A DNA stretch of 64,000 bases from assembly GCA_001910725.1 (NCBI GenBank), contig MJGA01000016.1, positions 62,001 through 126,000 of the forward strand, in the 5' to 3' direction. Under the pieces are notes generated by a model. The model saw only the letters and a list, made by a program, of their open reading frames with translations. It did no database searches and was not told where the DNA came from. Positions 48,364 to 59,656 of the stretch are shown here, piece after piece. Every line of letters begins with the position of its first letter. Position 1 is the stretch's first letter. Source of the DNA: Phanerodontia chrysosporium (Eukaryota > Basidiomycota > Agaricomycetes > Polyporales > Phanerochaetaceae). A program made the translations under genes and the position numbers.

Positions 48364-50113
48364 TCAGGTGCGGACCACCAGGAATTGCTCAGGTATCTCT
48401 GGGCTCTCGTACGGCCCGAGGTCTAAGTCTATGTCGATTTCTCCGTCTTCCTTCACTCTGGGTACCCTCATCACCTTGACCTCAGTTAAGTACTGTTCAC
48501 GATTCCGAGTACTTGAGACACTAACCTGATTGACCCTGGTGTTGAACCCAATCTGCCTCAGCAATGGCAGCCTGCTCTGTCTTAGAATCGACAGGACCAT
48601 ATCTCTCGGGACAACGGGTACGGTCTCTGAGTCCGACTCAGGGCCTATAGGCCGATTGACATGCACGGCACGCAACGATCTTGCCACTGCCAAGCAAGGG
48701 CCGAGAGCGTCCTAGGGTGCGTAATTAGCATCGCCGTGGTTGCGCATGGGTCAAAGGTGCTCACTAGGTCAGATCGATCCAATACGACAAACAGCTGCTC
48801 TAGCTTGGGGCATCTCGCACAAATCGTCTTAACCGCGTCGAGGCTCATACGGAGACGATGGACAGAGAACCTGCGCAGACGCTCGCCGTGTGCGGTAACG
48901 ATATCGTTGCAGAATGCATCGTCGAGCCCCGCAGCCGTGAGCTCTCCACCGAGGGAAGAGACATGGAAATACTCGAGCGGCGAGGCAGCGAGTAGACTAG
49001 CAACATCGCGAGTCCAGGAGTTCCGCGAGCGCATTTCGATGGTCAGCGTGACGGATTGCAAACGGCGCAAGGCTTGAGAAGCGTTGCAGAGTTCGCTCAG
49101 ACGACATACATCCTGCAAAGAAATAATCATGTCAATATAGCGAATGGTATAGCAACGAACATGACCAACGAAGGACGGGGAGACACCTTCGAGACCCAAC
49201 CCCTTCAAGCCAATCTGCGTTCTCGAGATGACTGCCCACACTCCGTGGTGTGTAACTTTTGGGCAACCAACGAGGTAAAGATGTTCAAGGTTGACCATGT
49301 ATGCTGATAGTGTTTCCAGTAACTCATCAGTTACAGCATTTGACGACTAGCGGGTATCCGTGTGCAACATCCCTGGTCAGCGAGATACGAACATGGGCGG
49401 TGGATTGTACTCGCCTGACAGAGTAACGTCAGATGCCGCAGAGTTGCAGCCGTATTTCTGACCCAGATTGGTAGAATGCTCAGAACTTCTGGACTGGGCA
49501 TGATCAATGAGATCTTGCGGAGGTGCATGAAGTCCGGCAGAAGGCCAGGTTTGAAGTAGAAAAAGTTGTGCCCATTGATCTCTAGCTCAGTGAGGTGCTG
49601 GGCTTGTTGAAGCGCAAGAATGATGTCGTTAGAAAGAGAGCCGTCCCTCGTCAATGTGCAGGAGTGTAAGTTGACACAGTTACGTATCGCATGAAGCAAT
49701 AGCGTCATGAGTTCCTCCCGCTCTGTAGACGCGATCATTGCACGGGGAAAGTCTCGAAGTGCTGGAAAGTCTTGTTGGTATACATGTAAACGAAGTATTC
49801 ATGTACGTACTTAATTGCGTGACATGTTTAGCTAGTTGTGGACAGCTGCCCAAGGTCCAAAGCAATTGACGAACCTGAGAAATACGTCTAGTGGCGCTTC
49901 AGCATGCGGGCACGTTGGAATTACCTTGATCTTTGCCTCTCTATGCCAGGAGTATATGAATACCCTGCGGTACAGTATCTTCACGCCGCACGCGTGGAAG
50001 GTGCGATTAACCAAGCATACGTGCGCAAGATGGTTCGGGCGCAGGATTTCCTCGAGAATATTCGGTAGCAGGTCCACCGGCAGGATAGAAAAGCCCCTCA
50101 TAATGCTACACAA
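48364..50113 (-). CDS. F-box/leucine-rich-repeat protein
   Basis: Starts with an F-box, FSILPVDLLPNILEEILRP followed by VCLVNRTFHACGVKILYRRV, then leucine-rich segments such as LWTLGSCPQLAKHVTQL, NCVNLHSCTLTRDG, HLTELEINGH and VNLEHLYLVGCPKVTHHG. It ends LDPYESPEIPEQFLVV-like (GPYESPEIPEQFLVVRT), a tail I know from many Agaricomycete F-box proteins. It is probably an SCF ubiquitin-ligase adaptor. Exons were joined by phase; the intron at 49347-49414 has a GC donor. A 45 nt in-frame segment near 48485-48530 may be a retained intron. MCSIM or the following MRGF may be the start. Its start faces the NFKBIL1-like gene 190 bp away. Confidence 0.82.
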
Positions 50114-50302
50114 TGTGTTCAGTGCATATTTAACCGTCCAGCTACCAGGATAGATGGGAAGCTCAGCGACGACTCACTTCGGTGTGGTGAGCGTAGACGT
50201 CGAGATGCGTGGGGTCCGGGCCGGCACCACCGACATTGCAATAGGCGCACGTTTACTTACGTAACTCGCGCGATCGGGTTAGGGTCACGCATGTGAGCCG
50301 GC

Positions 50303-51124
50303 ATGCCCAGCTTCCACAAGTTCGACTGTGCTTGTCTCTTTCCGTCTGTCTTCACGTCCGACTCATTCAGTACGCAGCTCCTGCCTGATATTTGGCGCGT
50401 ACTAACTATTCTTGTGCGTGGTCTAGTGAACTATCTCCCTGGGTATTTCGCGTTTCCCCCACAGGCAGAGCGAACTCGCCTGCCTTTGTCTTCATCCTCT
50501 GTGGACAATGTAGACCAGTCGCAAGCGTCTTCCTCGACAGAGAGTACTCAACAGCATGAAGAGGACCCGGAAGCTAAGCTGAAGGAGCAGCGACGACGCG
50601 CACAAGTCGAGGAGAAACGCAAACAGCGTCAGCAACAAGAGCGTCACGAAGCATACCTCTCAGAGCTCGCCTGGGTACGGTCGGGTGGCGTACTACGCGA
50701 TGCACGTGGTCGCAGGGACAAAGTTCGCACCGCATGGATGCGGGAGGAGATCCGGCTGCAGGACGAGGAAAAGAAGATCATGGACCAGTGGAACGCATAC
50801 GAGACGCGCTGGAAGTCCCTCAACGCGTCGAAAGGTCCTATCACGTGGAGCGACATCCCTTGGCCGTCGAGCACGCCACCAGCAACCCCAAGCGACCTCA
50901 CACACGAGGCAGTATCCGAGTTCATATTGTCCACATTCAGAGTTCGCGGGGCCACTGGGTCGCGCAAGGAGCGAATCCGTTCCTCACTACTGCGGTGGCA
51001 CCCTGACAAGACGTCTACCCTGGTCTCGCGTGTGCAGGAGGAAGAACGTGAGGCGATACAGGAAGGCATCAACGCGGTGTTCAGGTCGCTGAGACAATTG
51101 CAGGACGAAGGAAAGCAGGGATAG
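50303..51124 (+). CDS. NFKBIL1-like protein with degenerate J-like HPD segment
   Basis: The C-terminal part, FILSTFRVRG, RKERIRSSLLRWHPDKTST and REAIQEGINAVFRSLRQLQ, matches the conserved end of NF-kappa-B-inhibitor-like protein 1 relatives, where an HPDK motif recalls a DnaJ domain. The middle is a long charged coiled coil (KEQRRRAQVEEKRKQRQQQERHE) with WVRSGGVLRDARGRRDKVR. Length is up to 273 residues. Near 50411-50465, a 51 nt stretch beginning GTGCGT and ending in CCCCCACAG looks like an intron although it stays in frame; a second 51 nt candidate lies just before it. The N-terminal sequence is therefore uncertain. In animals the family is linked to RNA processing and innate signalling; the fungal role is not known to me. 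Confidence 0.75.
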   Translation: MPSFHKFDCACLFPSVFTSDSFSTQLLPDIWRVLTILVRGLVNYLPGYFAFPPQAERTRLPLSSSSVDNVDQSQASSSTESTQQHEEDPEAKLKEQRRRAQVEEKRKQRQQQERHEAYLSELAWVRSGGVLRDARGRRDKVRTAWMREEIRLQDEEKKIMDQWNAYETRWKSLNASKGPITWSDIPWPSSTPPATPSDLTHEAVSEFILSTFRVRGATGSRKERIRSSLLRWHPDKTSTLVSRVQEEEREAIQEGINAVFRSLRQLQDEGKQG

Positions 51125-51610
51125 TGCCGAGGATGGTGCAGCTCAGAACCGTGCTCCAGATTCCGTCCCCTTTGACTGACATGCTTGAGTGTATATTACC
51201 ACGGACGCTGATACCCGTATGTATATAGATCTAAATCCTGCAATATTATCCATCGGAGTCTGGACGATCGCATCATCATACACTCAACAAAGCCTCCACG
51301 AACAGACAGAGGTCTGGGCGTGAGCGCCGTGGTCATGACTTTCAGGTTCAGGCATAGGAGTATGCTCGTCTTCCTTCAGGATAGGCTGACTTCATGCCCA
51401 CAGACGTCGTTTGCCATGCATATCATACAGCTGCACTGTTTCAGTAAGATTTATTCGTTATAGAGTCTGACTTGTGATTAGCCCGTCTGGCTAGACGACG
51501 CCGGAAAAGGCAGGAGGACGAATTTGCAACTCCGCCAAGCTCGCTTTCTTCCCATCACCTCCACCTTCCTATCCTGCTGGCGACGACTGGACCGAGACTA
51601 GGACCCACGC
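51125..51610. other. intergenic, promoter of the five-module cysteine protein
   Basis: A 486 bp stretch between two plus-strand genes. No coding segment or repeat is supported. Confidence 0.45.
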
Positions 51611-54600
51611 ATGGGCTCGTATTACCGCGATCCGAACCTTTCCTTTCAACAAGAACGTAGCAGTCCCGCTTTCTCTCAGCCCGTCGTGAGCAGCAGTAAC
51701 CAGCATTCGCCTGATCATGATTCCAGCGACCAAGCGCAGAGAAGCAGCTCGACGCGTTATTGCTCTGTCAGGGGCTGCACATCCGTCCTGCCGCTGAATT
51801 ATGGCAACAAGATGTGCGACGTGTGTCGCGGTCGGCATCGCATATACGCTAGCACCAAGCGAGCAAAGCGTAAGATGGAGAAGGCCGCGCTAGGGTTACA
51901 GCACGGCTGGAACCCTGGAGATGAGGATGCGCAAGACACCGGAGCATCCAGCTCGTCTGCGGCGAATGTGTTAGCGGGACAGGAGGTATGAATTCACCCA
52001 GAGGTCTTGCGCTCCGTTGTGAAATTACCCTCAGACTACTACCTCCGAGCAAGCAGCGCAGCCCTTCATGTATTCCGGAAGCACATCTTGGGACACGGCT
52101 CTCGATCCGCGGCTGTTCCACCCAGTTGCTAGCTCTTCGTCTGAGCTTGCAGGAGCCTTGACCTTGCCGCCGCGCGCTGCCTCGCGGTCGCGGTCGCCTG
52201 GCCATCCACATGTATCGGCGTTGCATCCTAGCTCTAGGATCTCTCCCGAAACGGGATGTCCTGACGCGTCAGGCGGCGCTCCGTACACACCATTCCAGCA
52301 ACCCAGAGTGCCTACACCACAGCAACAGAAGGGAGAAATTTCAGTCCAAAGCATCTCAGAAGTTGCAGCAATCCAGCCAGACGGTTCGCTTCCCCCGCGA
52401 TTCTGTTCAATCAAGGGCTGTAAGACTGTCATGGACGGGAACTCCTTGTTTAAGATGTGCGACACCTGCCGCAGCAAGTACAAGACTTACGGTAACACCA
52501 AACGTAAGAAATGGAAAGAGGAGAAAGCAAAGGCGATTGCAGAGATGGAACGTCAGCGCGAGGAGCAGAACAGAATCCGAGCTGAGCAGGGCCTTGCCGT
52601 GAGTCGTTACGCTCAAACAAGCTTATACACACTCACTACATTGACGAACAGCCCTTGCCCGCGGTGAACACTCTGGCATGGGCCGAAGACACTGTTGTGG
52701 GCCGCGCGGTGAACACAAGCATTCCGCGAATGTGTACAGTGTCGCACTGCCGCGAGATCCTTCCTGTCGGCTACGAGTATCTTCGATGCGAACGCCATCG
52801 CATTCAGAATCGGCATCATAGCAAGCTGAAGCGCGTTCGCGATAAGGACGCAAAGGCCCAGGCCCTTGAAGGCTGGTTCGCAACGCTCTCAAGTCCGGGC
52901 GCGTCGAGCTCGCAGTTGGTGTATCAGGCTACCCAGGGATATGAGCTTTCGGAGACATCGCCATTTGATGAAGACCCTAATGGCGAGAAATCGCTCGAGG
53001 TGTCCATCGGGGACGTGCTCAGTACGGAAGAACAGACTCGTGCTCCCAGTCTCAATCTGAACGTCAGTGCGGCTGAACCGCAAGTGCGCTATCTACCAGT
53101 CCTGTTGATCGTCCGTCTGACTTCTTGCTCAGGTCATTATCTTCGGGGTGCCGCCTGCTGCACGCGGAGTTCGCCGCACGAATCACGTCTGCACCATCAA
53201 AGGCTGCCATAACCTGCTCTCTCCCTCGGCCCCGTGGAAGATGTGCGACGATTGCCGCGCGCACGAACGCACGGTCCGCAAAGTCAGGGCACTGCGCGAG
53301 AGCGGTGTGCCAGTGGACCCCGTGCCCCCACGTATGCCCCCGCGAGAACGGAAAGAGAAGCAAACCAAAGAGAAGAAGACGAAGAGCGGCAAGAAGGACG
53401 GCAGTAGCGGAGAGCACTCTTCGCATAGCGAGTCACCGGAGCTTAATGAAGATGAGGGTGATGGGTCTGGTCTGATCTTCATGGACCCGGTGCTTCTCGA
53501 CGAAGAGACTGACGCGCCTGAGGTTCGTTCCATTTGAATCATACACTTCTTGTATCTGATTACAGTCATCCAGCCCATTCTGCGTGTCAACACTAAGATC
53601 TCGTTCGTCATGGCAGATCAGGAGGGAAACATTTCCGAACCGCCGAACTCGCGACCTCAGCCTCCTCCACCTGAGCCAGTTGTCGCACCACCACTGCCCA
53701 GCACTCCTCTCGTGCTCCCCGCCACATCAGAATCCGCTTTATCATCCGTGGTATCAAAGAAGAAGGCGAGCAAGAAGAAGGCTGCGAATCAATCGCCGAA
53801 CACTACTACCGTCGTTCCCTCCGTGGTCGAGACTGCCCACCCAGAACCATCAGGATCCAACGCCCCTTCCGTGACCTCTCCTGAGGTTCAACCGTTGCCA
53901 ACTGCAGAAACACCGGCACCGGCATCGGCACTCCTCTCTCCCTCGCCATATGGCTTACCCTACTACATGCCCCCTCCTGGCTATGGTCTCCCATACCCAC
54001 CGCCCGGCGCGCCTTATCCTTACCCTCCGCCGCCGCCACACCATCTCCCACCTGCCTTCCCTCGCGACAGTTTCGCTCCCTCGCCGATGTATCAACCGCC
54101 TTTTCCAGGCTTCCCTGGATATCCCTCACCATATCCTCCTCCCTATGGTTACTACCCGCCCCCTTACCCCTACCCTCCCCCTCCGCCCCATGCAGCTGCA
54201 AGCGTGCAACCTGCATTACCGCAGTCGCAAGAGAGCGGTAACAGACCCGCCACCGCCGGCCCATCGGCAAGTCTAACTCCGCTCTCGAACGCATCTGCTA
54301 CGCCCGCCACATACAATGCGGGCGCGACGACTTACGTGACCGCGGCCTCGAACAATGTTACAAGTGCGGCAGCTTCATCGCAGCCATGCTCATCTTGGGC
54401 ACCGCCACCACCCCCGCCAGACCCGTCTTCCATGTACTCTATGTTCCCCGTTCGGCTCAACGACGCGTCTAGGTCTGCTGATGGGTCTGCAACGGCTGGA
54501 GCTCCATCAGCACCTGCGACGATCATCACGACGACACTGTCAGCGGGCGAGAAGCACAAGCAGACCGAGATGATCTTCGTGGACAAACCGCCGGAGAAGC

Positions 54601-55159
54601 GAAAGAGGAGAAAGGCTGATATGGCTGCGGTGGAAGCGTACCTCAAGCGGAGGGAGGAAGAGAAGACCAGAGCTGAGATGGGCGCAGCCCAAAATAATAC
54701 GCATTCCGCACCCTCTGATGGAGTCGCTCAAAATGACTCTTCTGCGACGACTACTGTCCAACTTGTATCGCAGATCATTCCAACCCCCACGGAAGCTCCG
54801 CCCGCAGCGCCAGCTGATACGGATGCCTCGCAGCCACCGCAGCGTACCCGACCAGTAAGTAGCACAATTTACCTCCACCTGGCATCTTCTGATATCGGCT
54901 TGCTCATCAGTGTGGCAATAAGCTCTGCAACCGCTCGCTTGCTCCCAGGGACAACGGCACGATATGCACACGATGCAAGGACAAGATGAAGAAGCGCGCC
55001 TTCAAAATGAAGAAGCGTTTCAAGCTCGTCCAGCCGTCCTCTATCGTGCCGTCCAAGCTGCGAGCGAAGATGGGTCCCGCTCAACAGGAAACAACATCTC
55101 ATGGGCATGGACGGGGAGATGAGGCAGAGGATGCGGATGAGACGTCACAACAGCAGTAG
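51611..55159 (+). CDS. unrecognised protein with five C-x4-C-x12-C-x2-C/H modules
   Basis: I do not recognise this family. Six exons (51611-51985, 52035-52598, 52652-53062, 53133-53522, 53574-54854, 54911-55159) join in phase 0 throughout and give about 1,089 residues. Five modules with identical spacing are seen: CSVRGC...CDVC, CSIKGC...CDTC, CTVSHC...CERH, CTIKGC...CDDC and CGNKLC...CTRC, each C-x4-C-x12-C-x2-C, the third with His as last ligand. Each is followed at once by a strongly basic helix (for example TKRAKRKMEK, TKRKKWKEEK, KMKKRAFKMKKRF). Exons 1-4 and 6 each hold one module, while exon 5 encodes a 427-residue disordered region with a Pro/Tyr/Gly-rich tract (about 53940-54190) and a basic segment EKRKRRKADM. 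Four ligands at such spacing plus basic helices suggest small zinc fingers binding nucleic acid; this is inference. The last-exon start and 53574 acceptor were chosen by phase. Confidence 0.8.
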
Positions 55160-55351
55160 GCTATAGACCTGTCACGGCAACCCTGATGTGGCGACCTTCT
55201 ATGTCCGATATTGGGTATTCAATAATTCATCTTGGAGTGATAACGTTCTTTGCTGATTGTCACCACGATAACACAGTCGTGTCGCACGCTTGCTACTTGC
55301 ATACCCCAACTGGGCTGCTCATTTGATTTCCTACTCCCAACCTTGCAAGTC

Positions 55352-56634
55352 ATGTCGAAAGCCAAGACTGTGTCGCGTAGGGCAGCCCCCGCCTACGAAG
55401 TTCCCGAGCCAGTGGTCATTCCTGCAGACGTCGACCGGACACCAGCATCACTACTCCAGTTGGCATGCAAGCTGTCGCTGACCAGCGGCCAGTTCATTGA
55501 TACCAAATTTTACGCTTATTCCCGCAGAAAGATCAGTGGCGAAGTCTACGCCCCTCAACCTATCTATGCCAGCAGCTACTTGTTGCGAGCAAGAGCACCA
55601 GAATACTTTGAAGGATGTGAGTCTGACGTAGCCTCCGTACCTGTGATCATGATTAATGCGGATTCAGTGTTGGTCGGAGGTTTCAAAGGCCGCTGCATCG
55701 CAGCCCCTCTCAATGGACCGCTACCAGTTGAATTCCCCCCAGAGACTAGCGGATACGAATCCGATAGCGACATCGAAGATGACGATGAGCTTGACAGCCC
55801 CCTGGCGTCGGCGCAGACGATACCATCTTCGAGTGCGCTTCCAGCGACACCTGGTGCGTCTGCCGAAGGCAAACAGGTACAGTCTAGGTCTTGTCAACGC
55901 TGCCAGGGTCGATGCTGACAAGTATTACTTCAATGGTGATCTCAGGAAGATCATGCCGACGATTCCGAAGACGCAGAAGCAGCGGCTTTGCCAGGGAACA
56001 TTGGTCAAGTCTGCTTGATGAGCAATTTTGCATATCCCACGTGCGTATCGTGGACTGCATGGGATGCACGGCTTTGATGACGGCGCTCTGCAGATGGAAA
56101 GCATTCGTCTTCTACCTGTACACGGGACAGATTGCCTTTGCACCATTGAAGAGTCAGGGGAACCCAAGCACTGGTTCATCTAACCTGAAGCCATCCAGGA
56201 AGGATAACTACACGCCTTCACCACCGCTCTGTTCCCCGAAATCAATGTATAGACTTGCAGACGAGGTGCGGGCAATCATTCTAGAGGTTATGGGCATATC
56301 TGACTGGCATAATTCGTGTGATCGATAGCTGGGTCTGAATGACCTCAAGGCCTTGGCTAAAAATGCCATCGGATCGAAGCTGTCCGAACAAAATATTGTG
56401 ACAGAGCTGTTTTCGACTCTTACTGCTAGGTGCGTCAGTAACAATTGCTATACAGTATAACCGAGCCAATACTGTCTCAGGGACCAGGAGATTCGTGACA
56501 TGGAGGTGAGATACGCAGTTAGCACCGGAAGACAGGCCGTAAAACGCGGAATTTCCGAGTGGATGGATACGACGTCTGCGGAAGAGCTCAAGCAGAAAGC
56601 TGATATTGTTGCGTACATTATTCAGAAGTTCTGA
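55352..56634 (+). CDS. BTB/POZ-like domain protein
   Basis: Fits a large Agaricomycete family of BTB-like proteins. Near the N-terminus is SGQFIDTKFYAYSRR and VYAPQPIYASSYLLRARAPEYFEG, then an acidic linker (GYESDSDIEDDDELD), then the second half of the fold, WKAFVFYLYTGQIAFAPLKS, and a C-terminal helical part, CSPKSMYRLADE and LGLNDLKALAKNAIGSKLSE. Exons: 55352-55616, 55668-55876, one ending 56040, 56094-56265, 56329-56429 and 56481-56634 (TGA). The intron 55617-55667 is a multiple of three and would stay open if retained. BTB domains mediate protein pairing, often as cullin-3 adaptors or in transcription; nothing here shows which. Confidence 0.82.
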
Positions 56635-56938
56635 CGTTCGCCCTACTTGCGTGGTCAAACCATCTATTGGATAGAGGCCCGTCCCGACACGCGCACTCGC
56701 TAGGTATTTTCGCTAGGCACTGTGTATTGACTACCTATATTGATTTGGAAAGTCCGGTGTCGTTACATTACCATTATTTCGTGCAGTGAGTGCGAACTAA
56801 GTGAGCTTCGGTGTATTAGTCATGGTTCCAAGGTTCCTCCCTCCGCTCGTCTACGTCCTCCGTTCTAAGGTCAGTTATAATTACAGATTAACACGGCACC
56901 GGGTCAGATAACGTGCGTAGAAGGCCGGAAGAGTGCGG
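56635..56938. other. intergenic between convergent genes
   Basis: 3' flanks of the BTB gene and the oxysterol-binding protein gene; nothing else seen. Confidence 0.5.
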
Positions 56939-59120
56939 TCACTGCTCAAGCGGATGGGTAGCTTGCTCCTTCATCTCCTCTTCCAGTGCCTTCTTGCCCG
57001 CGTCTGTGAGCGTGGGCATGCCGGACTCGACATCCCAGATAAAGTACCTCGGCACATACCTGCAGGAAGTCAGTAACGCAAAAGGAGACAGCCGTGTGTG
57101 GACGTACTTCTCGCCGCGCTGCTTCCTGGCCGCCTCTTCCTCGCGCTGCCGCTGCTCGATGGCTTGCTTGAACTTGTTCGCCTCGCTGTACTCCTTGCGA
57201 AGCAGCGATCGGTGACGTTCTGCCACATGCGGCGGCTCTCTCGTTCCTCCTGCTTGTCCAGATCACGCACCAGCTTCGGGATCGGGTACAGCATCGACAG
57301 GTCGATCAATGGCACCCATTCGTCCACTGGCAGGCTCAGCGTCGAGCCGGACTTGGCGGGGAAGAAGGCGGGTTGAGCTTGTACTTGATCATGTGGCGCC
57401 AGCTGCCAGTGAATGTCGCAACGACGCGCTCCTTCGGTATGTGCTTGACCTTCGTCCACGCCTCCACCTCCTCGAGGTTGTCAAGGTCATAGGTGTGCAC
57501 GACGGCGTCGAGTGCGAAGTTTGCCTTGCCGATCCAGCTCTCTTCCTTGTAGTCGATGACGGCACGCAGGCCGACGCGCTTGCCCTTGTCCTTTCCGCCT
57601 GGGATAGTCCAGCCGGGGCCATTTGTGCACGTCACGTAGGTGCTGTCGCTGACGGTGATGTAGAAGCTTCCACGTAGAATGCCATTGACGTGTGCAGGCG
57701 GGTGTGTGATGTGGTAGCGCTCCGGCTTGCCGTCCTCGCTGAGACGATCCTCGACGTGGAGGAAGATGCCCTTGTTGTACGCGCCGGGGGCGACGCGCAC
57801 CGTTGTCCCGCTGACCTTGGCACTGATCTGATCGATGCCGCACATGTTGACGTGCCGTGAGGGGCAGGAGGCATAGAAAGCAGACACCGGTGGATGGTGT
57901 GAGATCTGCTCCGTCAGATATGATGTTCGGACACGCGGAGGCTCGCCGTTCCTGACAAGCGGCGACGTGACGGGCGAGTCCTCCTCGATGAGCTGCACCG
58001 ACGACGTAGAGACATTGCCTGGCAGGCCCTTGAGCTTCTCGCGCTCCGATGGGGGCAAAATCTTCTGCGGCGCGTTAGGGTCGAGGGTAAGCTGTTCCAG
58101 CTCGGCTTCGATCTCTTCGATGACAGATGTTGCGGGCGTGCTGGCAGTCGGCGTTCCTGCGCCCGACGCGGTCGAGGTGGAGAAACGACCATTGGTGCTC
58201 TTCTGGCTGCCAGGCTTCCGGCTAAGCGTGCTCGCGCCGCTGATGCCACTCTTGACGCTACTCGTGTCGGCCGTCGAGTAGGTGCTCTCGGCAGCCGCGG
58301 GTGCGAGGTAGAGGTGTTGTACCGGCATCTGTAGCCGGTTGCCCTCTGGATATGTCACTGGCAGCACATCCCAATGTGCCCGGAAGTGCTCCCCGATAAC
58401 GGAGTTGTATGGTTTGCAGACCTTGCCATGCTGGAGGAGGGGTAAGCATCTGTGATACATCAAGGACCTGTCACGTACAATGAACTTGAGATCTTTAGAG
58501 AACGTGAATCGCAGAACGGCGATCATGCGCTCGAACGCATCGTCTGAGTCGTTGATGCTATTGCGTGCGTGCGACATGTCGAGTGATTGGACGCGACGCA
58601 GCAACGTGCGTTGTAGGATCAGCGAGTATCAAGTTGCGGTGTACAAGCGGGTGGAGCAGTGCAGGGTGCCTAGGTCAGTGCGGGGCTCGCTGGCTGAGTT
58701 TCAGGGACGTACGCAGCGAACAGGTCCGGCCTATCCAGGTAATGCCAGTACTCGAGGTTTGGAATCGGTTCGAGGAGCGATGCAGGAAGGGATAGTCGCC
58801 TGCGTGGCCAGAGTCAGCATTATTGCTCGCAAGCGGTTGTCATGAACGAGATGGCAGAAGCACTATCCCCTGGCCAGAAGGTTCGGACACGTCGATACTG
58901 AGTCTGGCACTGTCGCAGATACAAATCGAAGGGACGGCGGGACGCGGTAGCGAACGTCTAAGACATTGACCACGTACATTGACGCGATATCCTTCACTCC
59001 AAAGCACTTCTTGACGAGCGAAACGATCATCTTGAGCTTTCCGCTCTCCCCCGCATCGCCTGTGTCGGGAACAGAGACGGGGGGCTCGGAAGTGTCGATC
59101 TCGTCGTGCGGGGTGGACAT
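56939..59120 (-). CDS. oxysterol-binding protein-related protein (OSBP/Osh family)
   Basis: Lipid-transfer protein moving sterols or phosphoinositides between membranes. The first exon (from ATG 59120) encodes an acidic start and KLKMIVSLVKKCFGVKDIASM; a 174 nt intron leads to RLSLPASLLEPIPNLEYW. Then come INDSDDAFERMIAVLRFTFS, KVCKPYNSVIGEHFRAHWDV, the family fingerprint EQISHHPPVSAFY, and KHIPKERVVATFTGSWRHMI. A disordered Ser/Thr-rich insert (about 58080-58290) sits before the fingerprint; no PH domain or ankyrin repeats are seen, so it is a short-type Osh protein. The end is GKKALEEEMKEQATHPLEQ. Two sites are one base short: near 57368-57372 (after MIKYKLNP) and near 57201-57211 (after WQNVTD); the conserved helix LLRKEYSEANKFK follows. 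These look like sequence errors. Confidence 0.93.
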
Positions 59121-59573
59121 GGTGGGCGGTCAAAGCCTTCCGTGCGGGGTGGTGCGGGGCGTTAGGGTTGGCGCGGCGTGGGCAGCTGCTATTATGAGGT
59201 ATATAAGAGGAAAAGATCGCAAAGCAACAGCCTTGAAAGATAAAGAAAAGGGAACGGTTGGGAGCTGTGCAGAATAAGAATGTGGCAGAGCCAGGAGAAG
59301 CTGCAAAGCAGAACTGCGCAGCGTAACTGCCACACAGCGTCACTTGCCAAGGCCAGGGATCAAGCAACAGTTTATCCGCCGGAGAGCCCAACAATACCAC
59401 CGGCCTGAGCCTCTCACATGGGTGCCGTCCCGCGCGTAACACATGGCAGTTGTTTGCAGATGCTAGAGCTGTCTATGTTGCTATGCTTTGCGATGTGCTG
59501 TGTATTCAACGTCTTGCATGTATCATAACTCTTTAAGGCTATTCATGGATGATTGTCAGGGGAAATATTCAAT
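59121..59573. other. intergenic, OSBP promoter region to tRNA
   Basis: Contains a TATATAA run near 59195-59202, about 75-80 bp upstream of the OSBP start. No other feature seen. Confidence 0.45.
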
Positions 59574-59656
59574 GGTTTCGTGGTGTAGTTGGTTATCACG
59601 TTCGTCTCACATCACGTGATCACGAGAGGGCTGCGGTTCGATCCCGTACGGAACCA
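59574..59656 (+). tRNA. tRNA-Val (anticodon CAC) with a 9 nt intron
   Basis: The cloverleaf can be drawn by eye: acceptor GGTTTCG pairs with CGGAACC, D-arm GTGTAGTTGGTTATCAC, anticodon stem TTCGT/ACGAG, T-arm TGCGG TTCGATC CCGTA, discriminator A. The loop CTCACA holds anticodon CAC. Nine extra bases (tcacgtgat) follow position 37, the canonical nuclear tRNA intron site. TTTT right after 59656 fits an RNA polymerase III stop, and A-box (TGGTGTAGTTGG) and B-box (GGTTCGATCCC) are clear. Confidence 0.93.
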
